Source: [Bacillus] selenitireducens MLS10 (lineage in GTDB: Bacteria; Bacillota; Bacilli; Bacillales; Salisediminibacteriaceae). Taken from it: a stretch of 64,000 nucleotides of DNA. Both the position numbers and the translations under genes were made by a program. Of the stretch, positions 57,287 to 64,000 are shown piece by piece. The DNA lies in assembly GCF_000093085.1 (NCBI RefSeq), contig NC_014219.1, forward strand, positions 3,402,384 to 3,466,383, given 5' to 3'. Numbering within the stretch: position 1 is the first letter of the stretch; every line of letters starts with the position of its first letter. Under the pieces are notes generated by a model. That model searched no databases. It saw only the letters and a list, made by a program, of their open reading frames with translations, and had not been told where the DNA came from.

Positions 57287-57726
57287 GTGGCAGTCGCCTC
57301 CTTTAATGTAATCGTCATATCGTAGCGTCCCGTCTTCTCCCCCTGGAGAACGAGATCATAGCTTAATGCAATTTCCCCGCGCCCGCTCACGTCATCCCAC
57401 TCCTGTGAGAGGCGTGTCGTCGTCGTCTCCATCGGCATGCGAAGCTCGGGCGTTTCATATACGCCTTCCGTCGTCACCCCTTCGGAGAAGCGCTGGTTCA
57501 TCGTCACCTGTCCCTGACGTCTCACGGTCATCTCCGACTCTGTGCATTTGATCTGCTGGGTCGTCGGACGTTCCCCGGCCTCTTTCGGTTCCGTGAACCG
57601 GATCACCAGGAGCCCCGACCCCTGAAGCAGACGTCCGCCGGCTTCCATCGTATGGCTTTCCTGCCGGTCCCCGTCGGTAATCAACGTATGGATGCGGACA
57701 TGCACCGCCTGCCCTTTGTGTGTCAT
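57283..57726 (-). CDS. ywiB: YwiB-type protein (DUF1934)
   Basis: 147 residues. Predicted beta-barrel (calycin-like) protein of unknown function, conserved directly upstream of argS in Bacillus. Marks: [13 protein letters not shown] in the middle and [25 protein letters not shown] at the end, seen in two parts. The ATG at 57724-57726 aligns with the B. subtilis N terminus and follows GGTGAGG; an in-frame GTG at 57754-57756 would add ten residues. Four-base overlap with argS. Confidence 0.88.
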   Translation of the reverse strand: MTHKGQAVHVRIHTLITDGDRQESHTMEAGGRLLQGSGLLVIRFTEPKEAGERPTTQQIKCTESEMTVRRQGQVTMNQRFSEGVTTEGVYETPELRMPMETTTTRLSQEWDDVSGRGEIALSYDLVLQGEKTGRYDMTITLKEATAT

Positions 57727-57855
57727 CAGCCTCACCGTTCCTTTTCTTCTCGGCACGTTTAAATAACCTTTTCATTATAGCTGAGATCAGGGGATGGATT
57801 CAAGGGGCAGCCTGCCGATTCAGACCCTTTCACACATCTTCGTGTCCGAAACGAT

Positions 57856-57889
57856 GAAAAACCGTTCAATATCCACTGATACTGAACGG
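57856..57889 (-). terminator. Terminator of the peptide transporter / XRE-cupin operon
   Basis: Minus-strand stem CCGTTCA / TGAACGG (57883-57889 with 57862-57868) followed by TTTTT, 23 bp past the regulator stop. Confidence 0.85.
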
Positions 57890-57912
57890 CTGAACCTATG
57901 ATGACGCACGTG

Positions 57913-58461
57913 TCAGAAGATCTTCGGTGTCACCACCGTCAAGATCCTTGCGGACTCGGATTTACTCGGATTGCGCCATGTATGCGGCCTGTCTGAAGGA
58001 AAGTGAATCGAATCTCCCTTCCGCAAATAATACGTCTCATCATCGATGACATAATCCACCCGGCCGTCGAGGATGTAGTGCACTTCTTCACCGATGTGCT
58101 GAAACATCCGGTCCGTGGCACCCGGGTCAAGGGTGACGATCAGCGATTCCATCGTCCTTGTGGCAAAATTCCCGCTCAGGCGTATGTATTTTGCCGGTGA
58201 ATCATCGATACGGAATGATCGCTGTTCACTCGCCACTGACGTATAGGTCGTGTTCTGTTCAGGCGTGAAGAAGCTTGTAATCGGCACGTTCAGCCCATCG
58301 GCGATCTTCTTCAACGAGCTGATCGCAGGCGATGACGTCCCCCGCTCCACCTGGGAGATAAAACTGACCGAGAGACCCGTCTTCTCGCTCAGTTCCTTTA
58401 AAGTCAGACCCGCGTTCGTCCTGGAAACGCGGATCTGTCTGGCTAAATCGGATTCGGTCAT
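57913..58461 (-). CDS. XRE-family regulator with cupin domain
   Basis: 182 residues. N-terminal helix-turn-helix (about 8-65: LTLKELSEKTGLSVSFISQVERG) and a C-terminal cupin_2 domain (about 105-180: QHIGEEVHYILDGRVDY, LRKGDSIHFPSDRPHTWRN). The cupin His/Glu set for metal binding is partly present. Relatives regulate polyamine, amino-acid or peptide transport and metabolism. The ATG at 58459-58461 follows GGGAGGG; it starts 1 bp after the oppF stop region, with the ribosome site inside oppF, so it is the last gene of the transporter operon. A 46-codon longer frame is rejected. Confidence 0.92.
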   Translation of the reverse strand: MTESDLARQIRVSRTNAGLTLKELSEKTGLSVSFISQVERGTSSPAISSLKKIADGLNVPITSFFTPEQNTTYTSVASEQRSFRIDDSPAKYIRLSGNFATRTMESLIVTLDPGATDRMFQHIGEEVHYILDGRVDYVIDDETYYLRKGDSIHFPSDRPHTWRNPSKSESARILTVVTPKIF

Positions 58462-58462
58462 G

Positions 58463-59533
58463 TTAATCCCTCCCGGCATTGGCATCCCCGTCGAGCAGGA
58501 TGCCCTGACCGCTTTCAAGCGGGTAATGACAGGCGACGAAATGATCCGGTTCGAGTTCTTCGAACTGCGGCGTTTCGGATTTGCACTTGTCGTCAGCAAA
58601 CGGGCAGCGGGTATGAAAGCTGCATCCGGACGGCGGGTTCACGGGGCTTGGAATATCCCCTTTCAGGACGACCCGCTCCCGGCGGTCCCGGACTTCCGGA
58701 TCCGGAATCGGTACAGCTGACAGGAGTCCCTCGGTATAGGGATGCATCGGTTTGGCGAACAGTTTCTCCCTTGTCGTCAGTTCGACGACCTTGCCGAGGT
58801 ACATCACGGCAATGCGGTCACTGATGTGTTTGACGGCAGGCAGTCCGTGGGCAATAAAGACAAGGGTCAGATTCAGTTCCTTCTGCAGACGCTGCAGGAG
58901 GTTGAGGATCTGCGACTGAATGGAGACGTCCAAGGCCGATACCGGCTCATCACAGACGATCAGCTTCGGGTTTAAGGCAAGGGCTCTCGCAATCCCGATC
59001 CGCTGGCGCTGTCCGCCGCTGAACTCATGAGGAAAGCGTTCCGCCATTTCGCGGTTCAGCCCGACGAGGTCCATCAGTTCATACACCCGTTCTCTCAGCG
59101 CGTTGCCCGAATGGGTCTTATGCGTGCGGAGCGGTTCTGCGATCAGTTCAAAGACCCGCATCCGGGGATTTAATGAAGAAAAAGGATCCTGGAAGATCAT
59201 CTGGATGTCCTTACGCTTCTGACGCAGCTCCTCTCCGCCCATTTCCGCAAGGTCTTCCCCGTTAAAGAGGATCTCCCCTTCCGTCGGTTCGAGGAGGCGG
59301 ACGATGAGGTTGCCGGTCGTACTCTTGCCGCAACCCGATTCACCCACGACGCCGAGGGTCTCGCCTTCATACACTTTGAGGTTGACCCCATCTACGGCCC
59401 GGAGATACTCGCGCTTACGGGTAAACCAGGCTTCGGTCACATCAAAATACTTCTTTACGTTCCGCAGTTCAAGCAGTGGTATTGGATCCGTAGTAGCCTG
59501 CGCCTTCACTGAGTTCCGGTCGTTCGTCGACAT
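58463..59533 (-). CDS. oppF: Oligopeptide/dipeptide ABC transporter ATP-binding protein (OppF/DppF type)
   Basis: 356 residues. Walker [16 protein letters not shown]-loop [10 protein letters not shown], signature [16 protein letters not shown], Walker [15 protein letters not shown], and the C-terminal oligopeptide-binding extension with Cys motifs ([16 protein letters not shown]) seen in OppD/F pairs. The switch region reads [13 protein letters not shown] where most relatives have AHDLAVV; the His is kept. The start ATG has GAGGAGG upstream and overlaps oppD by 65 bp. Membrane-associated ATPase. Confidence 0.95.
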   Translation of the reverse strand: MSTNDRNSVKAQATTDPIPLLELRNVKKYFDVTEAWFTRKREYLRAVDGVNLKVYEGETLGVVGESGCGKSTTGNLIVRLLEPTEGEILFNGEDLAEMGGEELRQKRKDIQMIFQDPFSSLNPRMRVFELIAEPLRTHKTHSGNALRERVYELMDLVGLNREMAERFPHEFSGGQRQRIGIARALALNPKLIVCDEPVSALDVSIQSQILNLLQRLQKELNLTLVFIAHGLPAVKHISDRIAVMYLGKVVELTTREKLFAKPMHPYTEGLLSAVPIPDPEVRDRRERVVLKGDIPSPVNPPSGCSFHTRCPFADDKCKSETPQFEELEPDHFVACHYPLESGQGILLDGDANAGRD

Positions 59534-60518
59534 CCTTCATCACCTCCTCATCGTAGAGCCAGCAGCGGACGTCGCGTCCGTCCGGAAGGACTTCCAAAGC
59601 CGGTTCATGGGTCTTGCAGTGTTCCATCGCATGCGGACACCGGGGTTCAAACCGGCAACCTGAAGGCATCTGTGACGGCGTCGGCACCGTCCCTTTGATG
59701 GAAATGAGTTCTTCATTCAGATCCTGAACCTTCGGTGTGCTGTCAAGAAGCCCTCTCGTATACGGGTGACGCGGATTTTTAAACAGTGAGAACACGTCAG
59801 CCTGTTCAACGACCTGCCCGGCATACATGACAATGACCCGATCCACGAGCTCCGCGACAACGCCAAGGTCGTGGGTAATGAGGATGATCGCTGTATCAAA
59901 CTTCTTAACGAGATCCTTCATCAGTTCGAGAATCTGTGCTTGGATGGTTACATCGAGGGCCGTCGTCGGCTCATCGGCAATGAGCAGCTTCGGATTGCAG
60001 GAGAGGGCCATGGCGATCATGACACGCTGCCGCATCCCGCCGCTGAGTGAGTGGGGAAAGGATCGGTAGACCTGTTCCGCCCGGGGAATCCCCACCTGCT
60101 TCAGCATGCTGATGCTCATCTCTTTCGCTTTCTTTTTATCCACATTCTGATGTTCAAGGATCGCTTCTTTCAGCTGATTGCCGATGGTAAACACCGGGTT
60201 CAGCGACGTCAGTGGCTCCTGAAAGATCATCGCGATATCGTTGCCGCGAATCTTACGCATCTCCCTGTTGGAGTACTTGGCAAGATCCTTTCCTTCGAAC
60301 TGAATACTCCCGTTGACGATTTTACCCGGTTCCTCCACGAGCCCCATCATCGACAGAGACGTCACACTCTTTCCGGAGCCGGACTCACCGACGATGGCGA
60401 CGAGTTCGCCCCGGTCAACGGAGAAAGAAACGCCGTCAACAGAAGGAATCGTGCCGTTTTCCGTAAAGAAGTAGGTCTTCAGATCATCCACTTCAAGCAG
60501 TTTTTCCTGTTTTGACAC
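59469..60518 (-). CDS. oppD: Oligopeptide/dipeptide ABC transporter ATP-binding protein (OppD/DppD type)
   Basis: 349 residues from a GTG (60516-60518) six bases after AAGGAGGAG; an ATG 16 codons earlier lacks a ribosome site and would run into oppC. Walker [15 protein letters not shown], signature [16 protein letters not shown], Walker [14 protein letters not shown], switch [16 protein letters not shown], and C-terminal Cys-containing [18 protein letters not shown]. Works as a heterodimer with OppF. Confidence 0.95.
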   Translation of the reverse strand: MSKQEKLLEVDDLKTYFFTENGTIPSVDGVSFSVDRGELVAIVGESGSGKSVTSLSMMGLVEEPGKIVNGSIQFEGKDLAKYSNREMRKIRGNDIAMIFQEPLTSLNPVFTIGNQLKEAILEHQNVDKKKAKEMSISMLKQVGIPRAEQVYRSFPHSLSGGMRQRVMIAMALSCNPKLLIADEPTTALDVTIQAQILELMKDLVKKFDTAIILITHDLGVVAELVDRVIVMYAGQVVEQADVFSLFKNPRHPYTRGLLDSTPKVQDLNEELISIKGTVPTPSQMPSGCRFEPRCPHAMEHCKTHEPALEVLPDGRDVRCWLYDEEVMKDVDERPELSEGAGYYGSNTTA

Positions 60519-60534
60519 AAGTATCTCCTCCTTT

Positions 60535-61476
60535 TTATCGTCCCTGTGACCGTGGATCGAGGACATCTCTCAGCCAGTCACCGAGGAAGATGATCCCAAG
60601 AACGGTTATGGTGATGGCGAGACCCGGGAAGGTCGCAAGCCACCAGTTGGTCGCTAAATAATCACGGCCGTCTGCGAGCATGTATCCCCACGAAATATCA
60701 GGCGGACTGACACCCATACCGAGGAAGCTTAATGAAGCTTCCAGGATGATCGTGGTCGCAACACTGAGCGTGGAGACGACGATGAACGTGGAGAACACGT
60801 TCGGCAGGATGTGCTTTCTCATGATCGTGAAATTCTTCGTTCCGATGGACCGGGCCGCTTTGACATACTCCCGCTCTTTCACAGAGAGCACTTCGCCCCG
60901 GATCAGTCTCGCGTAAATGACCCAGTTCGTGGCCCCGATGGCAAAGATCAATGTCATAATCCCGGGGTCAAAGACGGCAAGAATAACAAGGACGAAAAGA
61001 ATGTTCGGAATCGACAGGAAGGCATCGACAAGACGCATCAGAATCGTGTCCGTCCAACCTCCGTAGTACCCGGCATAAAGCCCCGCAACCATCCCGAGTG
61101 CTCCGGCAACGACGACGGAAAAAACACCGACGAGAAGCGAGATCGTCGTTCCGTGAATGATCCGGCTTAAAATATCCCGGCCGAGATTATCCGTTCCGAG
61201 AAGGTGCTCGGACGATCCCCCTTCCTGCCAGGAAGGGGGTGCAAGCATATTTGCATAGTTTTGTTCATTCACGCCAAACGGGGCGAGCTGTTCGGCAAAG
61301 ACGCCGACAAAAATCACCGTTAATACGATGAACAGACCCACTGTTCCCGTTGCACTGCGAAAGAGAAGCTTCGACCAGCGCTTGAGCGTGGAATTCTTTT
61401 TAAATGAAGTGGCAGCCACTGGTGGCTGATCCGGTCCATTCGGTGAACCCGGATCCGTTTGTACAGGTTGACTCAC
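60535..61476 (-). CDS. oppC: Peptide ABC transporter permease (OppC/DppC type)
   Basis: 313 residues. Cytoplasmic N-terminal tail, first helix about 45-67, a loop with LLGTDNLGRDILSRIIHG (DppC signature), and five more helices with the EAA coupling motif AARSIGTKNFTIMRKHILPN. Start is GTG (61474-61476) behind AAGGAGG. Gap of 25 bp to oppB upstream. Confidence 0.95.
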   Translation of the reverse strand: MSQPVQTDPGSPNGPDQPPVAATSFKKNSTLKRWSKLLFRSATGTVGLFIVLTVIFVGVFAEQLAPFGVNEQNYANMLAPPSWQEGGSSEHLLGTDNLGRDILSRIIHGTTISLLVGVFSVVVAGALGMVAGLYAGYYGGWTDTILMRLVDAFLSIPNILFVLVILAVFDPGIMTLIFAIGATNWVIYARLIRGEVLSVKEREYVKAARSIGTKNFTIMRKHILPNVFSTFIVVSTLSVATTIILEASLSFLGMGVSPPDISWGYMLADGRDYLATNWWLATFPGLAITITVLGIIFLGDWLRDVLDPRSQGR

Positions 61477-61501
61477 TGGGATAACCTCCTTTTTCGGGCA
61501 A

Positions 61502-62416
61502 TCAGAACTTGATTCGTGGGTCGAGCATACGGTACAGAATGTCGGCGATCAGGTTAATCCCGATGACGAGCAGGGCAATAATAAAGACTGCGGCCTGCAC
61601 GATGGCCATATCCCTTGCGTTGACGGCCTGTACGAGCAGCTGTCCGATGCCCGGCCATGCAAAGACCTGTTCGGTGACGATCGCACCGCCGACAAGCGTG
61701 GACGTCTGGAGGGCCATGATCGTGATAACCGGGATGAGGGCATTCCGAAACGAGTGTTTATACACGACAAACCCTGTGGCAATCCCTTTTGCTTTCGCGG
61801 TACGCACGTAATCCTGCTGGAGAATCTCGATCATATTCGACCTCGTCAGACGGGTCATTTCCGCCGCTACGGCGGTTCCGAGCGTAAAGGCCGGCAAGAT
61901 GACGTGCATAATCGTTCCCCGGCCGGATACCGGGAAGATCTGTGTATTGACGGCCAAAAGCAGAATAAACATGATCCCGAGCCAGAAATTCGGCATCGCC
62001 TTACCAAGGACTGATGAACCGGTAATGAACAGATCGATAAAGGTGTTTCGGCGTGTTGCCGACCAGATGCCCATCGGAATCGCAATAATCGTTGCGAAGA
62101 CCATCGATGCTGCGGCCAGCTCAAAGGTCGCCGGCAGCCGTTCAAGGACGATGGACATCGCGTCCTGGTTATAGCGGTAGCTCATCCCGAAATCACCCTG
62201 CATCGCATTCCACAAAAAGATCCCGTACTGTTTGTAGAACGGTTCATTCAGCCCGAGGGACTCCTGCATCCGCTGGACATCCTCCTGGGTCGCTTCTTCC
62301 GGAAGCATGAGCGCTACCGGATCCCCCGCCACATACACGAGGCTGAAGACGATGAAGGTCATGATAATCAGAACAGGAATCAGTTGAAGCAAACGCTGAA
62401 GCAAAAATTTCTTCAC
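61502..62416 (-). CDS. oppB: Peptide ABC transporter permease (OppB/DppB type)
   Basis: 304 residues. Six helices; N terminus KKFLLQRLLQLIPVLIIMTF, the EAA-type coupling loop YVRTAKAKGIATGFVVYKHSFRN in two overlapping parts, and the C-terminal LIADILYRMLDPRIKF. Start is GTG (62414-62416) behind GGAGGTGAAGTT. It comes after the substrate-binding protein gene, with a terminator-like hairpin in between. Confidence 0.95.
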   Translation of the reverse strand: MKKFLLQRLLQLIPVLIIMTFIVFSLVYVAGDPVALMLPEEATQEDVQRMQESLGLNEPFYKQYGIFLWNAMQGDFGMSYRYNQDAMSIVLERLPATFELAAASMVFATIIAIPMGIWSATRRNTFIDLFITGSSVLGKAMPNFWLGIMFILLLAVNTQIFPVSGRGTIMHVILPAFTLGTAVAAEMTRLTRSNMIEILQQDYVRTAKAKGIATGFVVYKHSFRNALIPVITIMALQTSTLVGGAIVTEQVFAWPGIGQLLVQAVNARDMAIVQAAVFIIALLVIGINLIADILYRMLDPRIKF

Positions 62417-62536
62417 AACTTCACCTCCAGGCGAAAAGACTTGCTTCTCACCGTAATTTTAAAGTCATACTGTAATCAACATTCATAATAATCCCTCTTT
62501 TTTATAAAGCCGGATGGATGACTCGACCCGGACTTG

Positions 62537-62572
62537 ATAAAAAAGAGGGGGACGGCCAGTGATTGACCGCCC
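62537..62572 (-). terminator. Attenuating terminator between substrate-binding protein and permease genes
   Basis: Minus-strand 9-bp stem GGGCGGTCA / TGGCCGTCC (62564-62572 with 62550-62558, wobbles included), then CCCTCTTTTTT. It lies 33 bp past the binding-protein stop and would let that gene be expressed more than the transporter genes. Confidence 0.85.
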
Positions 62573-62604
62573 ATACTCTTCATGTCATACGGTTACGAAT
62601 CCGA

Positions 62605-64000
62605 TCAGCGTCTTCTGATTTCGTTGACGTAGTAGATCTCATCGTGACGCGGCTCATAGTCAATCATGTCACTGACACCGAAGTTCATGTTGATGGAGTG
62701 CAGATAGATGTGCGGACGCCCCTCTGCAACAAGCTCCTGTGCACGGTGGTACTGCTCGACACGCTCTTCAGGGTTCATGTTCGTCTCTGCAGCGAAGAAG
62801 AGTTCATCGAATTCTTCATTCACCCAGTCCATACGCCCTTCATTCAGCGGTGAATCCGAGTAATAGTGGTCAAGTGCCTGTGCAGCATCATAGAGCGACG
62901 TGGCAAGACCCAAAAGCATCAGGTCTTCGTTTGTGTTGTTCTGGTAGTGCTCGATGAACTGGCTCCATTCGAGGAACTCGACGTTCAGATCAATCCCGAC
63001 TTCACTGACCATACCGGCGATAACTTCCGCAATGTCGGAGTCCATCAGGTAACGGCCCTGCGGAGACTGAAGCGTCAGCTCAAGTCCGTCTTCGTACCCC
63101 GCTTCTGCAAGAAGCTCACGGGAACGGTCCGGATCATACAGGAACGTATCAAAGAGGTCTTCGTTTGCCCCTACGTTACCTGGAAGGACACGGGTACGGG
63201 TCGGTACGGCGGAGCCGGACATGACCTGTTCGGTGATCGCTTCGTTGTCAATGGCGTATTCGATCGCTTCAAGGACACGCGGATCGGAACCAGGTGAACC
63301 TTCCGTCTGTCTCGCGATAATCAGCATCGTGCGGTTGGATTCCGCCGTCACGTGACGGGTGCCTTCATTGTCATCAACGCGCGGCCATTCGTTTGGCGGG
63401 ATATCCGTTACGACATGGGCGCCGCCTGTCAGGAGCTCACCGACACGGGTTGAGGATTCCGGAATCGCACGGAACACAACTTCATCCCACTCTGTGAAAT
63501 CATCACCGAGGAAGTAATTGTCATATTTGGAGAGGACAACGCGGTCGTCACGCACCCATTCCACATACTCATAAGGACCGGTACCGACCGGATTTTCAAG
63601 GAAGTGATCCATGCCGTTTTCTTCAATGTAATCCTTCGGCAGGATCCCGGCGCCAGTCTGCGCAAGACGGTTCAGGATCGTCGGCTGCGGACCGTCTGTG
63701 TTGAACTGCAAGGTGAATTCATCAATGACTTCAATCTCACCAAGCTGGGTGAATCGGGCGTGTTCAGAGAGTGAGTCATCCCCGAGTACACGGTCAAAGG
63801 TAAACTTGACATCTTCCGCCGTCAGCTGATCGCCGTTGTGGAAGTAGACATCTTCACGGAGCTTAAATTCCCAAAGGTCATCTTCAAGAGTTTCGTATTC
63901 TTCGACGAGATGAGGTTCGATTTCCATTGTGCCCTCAGCACGCTTGAACATGTAATCAAAGACGTTGACGTGTACAGCTTCTGTGGACGTGTTCCCGTGG
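62605..64000 (-). CDS. Peptide/solute ABC transporter substrate-binding protein (SBP family 5), N terminus cut by window edge
   Basis: 465 residues in the window; the signal peptide and start lie beyond position 64000. The frame is open to the edge (last codons read HGNTSTEAVHVNVFDYM). Family 5 marks: EIEPHLVEEYE, WEFKLREDVYFHNGDQLTAEDVKFTFDRVL in two parts, NPVGTGPYEYVEW, and GLATSLYDAAQALDHYYSD. Probably a lipoprotein that binds peptides or a similar solute and delivers it to OppBCDF. Strongly acidic composition, as in halophilic or alkaliphilic extracellular proteins. Confidence 0.94.
   Translation of the reverse strand, partial: HGNTSTEAVHVNVFDYMFKRAEGTMEIEPHLVEEYETLEDDLWEFKLREDVYFHNGDQLTAEDVKFTFDRVLGDDSLSEHARFTQLGEIEVIDEFTLQFNTDGPQPTILNRLAQTGAGILPKDYIEENGMDHFLENPVGTGPYEYVEWVRDDRVVLSKYDNYFLGDDFTEWDEVVFRAIPESSTRVGELLTGGAHVVTDIPPNEWPRVDDNEGTRHVTAESNRTMLIIARQTEGSPGSDPRVLEAIEYAIDNEAITEQVMSGSAVPTRTRVLPGNVGANEDLFDTFLYDPDRSRELLAEAGYEDGLELTLQSPQGRYLMDSDIAEVIAGMVSEVGIDLNVEFLEWSQFIEHYQNNTNEDLMLLGLATSLYDAAQALDHYYSDSPLNEGRMDWVNEEFDELFFAAETNMNPEERVEQYHRAQELVAEGRPHIYLHSINMNFGVSDMIDYEPRHDEIYYVNEIRRR

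Noticed and set aside
57287-57775. T-box or other riboswitch before ywiB-argS
   Set aside because: No T-box sequence, specifier stem or antiterminator was seen.
58462-58599. 46-codon N-terminal extension of the XRE-cupin regulator
   Set aside because: It lies within oppF in another frame; the ATG at 58461 has its own Shine-Dalgarno and gives the family N terminus.

Overview
The window looks like the chromosome of a low-to-mid GC Gram-positive bacterium of the order Bacillales. Gene order follows the Bacillus subtilis block fadF-acdA-rpoE-pyrG-ywjG-spo0F-fba-tal-murA-rho-rpmE-tdk-prfA-prmC-ywlC-ywlE-rpiB-ywlG-glyA-upp-mnaA-atp almost gene for gene, read right to left. The ATP synthase carries alkaliphile marks: a PxxExxP motif in the c-subunit and a lysine in the a-subunit where neutralophiles have glycine. 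I infer an alkaliphilic, perhaps haloalkaliphilic, Bacillaceae member (the Salisediminibacterium / 'Bacillus' selenitireducens group would fit), but the species cannot be proved from this window.

Layout. 1-4260: the 5' part of the atp operon (atpZ-I-B-E-F-H and the start of atpA) with its promoter and a long leader. 4276-7649: mnaA/wecB, upp, glyA. 7945-13190: an inserted signalling block, two PAS-PAS-GGDEF-EAL proteins flanking a DHH phosphoesterase. 13353-19751: ywlG-type protein, rpiB, a methyl-accepting chemotaxis protein (MCP), an arginine-phosphatase-like protein with an unusual insertion, ywlC/sua5 next to a cluster of DnaA boxes, prmC, prfA. 19943-23693: CoA-disulfide reductase (+ strand) and a second MCP, both inserted between prfA and tdk. 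23886-33765: tdk, rpmE (type B), rho, murA, tal, fba, spo0F, ywjG, pyrG, rpoE.

33902-45035: an acyl-CoA and branched-chain acyl-CoA catabolic operon, fadF-thl-hbd-acd-acd-meaB-icmF. A FadR-type operator overlaps its promoter, and a cre-like CcpA site sits before thl. Next to it, 45152-45280 reads as a free-standing small RNA gene (promoter, about 94 nt, terminator with a C-rich loop). A 57-residue XapX membrane protein follows. 45819-49869 is a tight four-gene + strand operon: a diverged spermidine-synthase-like enzyme, a GNAT-like protein, an unknown protein, and an ABC exporter fused to a cyclic-nucleotide-binding domain. This is the best candidate for an undescribed system. 49944-53272: a GntR(YtrA)-type regulator with ABC ATPase and permease and a near-perfect operator. 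53415-55441: a 58-residue membrane protein and a third MCP. 55619-57726: argS and ywiB. 57856-64000: an opp/dpp-type peptide ABC transporter (substrate-binding protein cut by the window edge) ending in an XRE-cupin regulator gene.

Almost every gene is on the minus strand. Plus-strand genes are cdr, ywjG, the speE-like operon, the 58-residue protein and the small RNA. Many long antisense ORFs exist because third codon positions are GC-rich; they are not annotated. I see no tRNA, rRNA, CRISPR array, insertion sequence or prophage.
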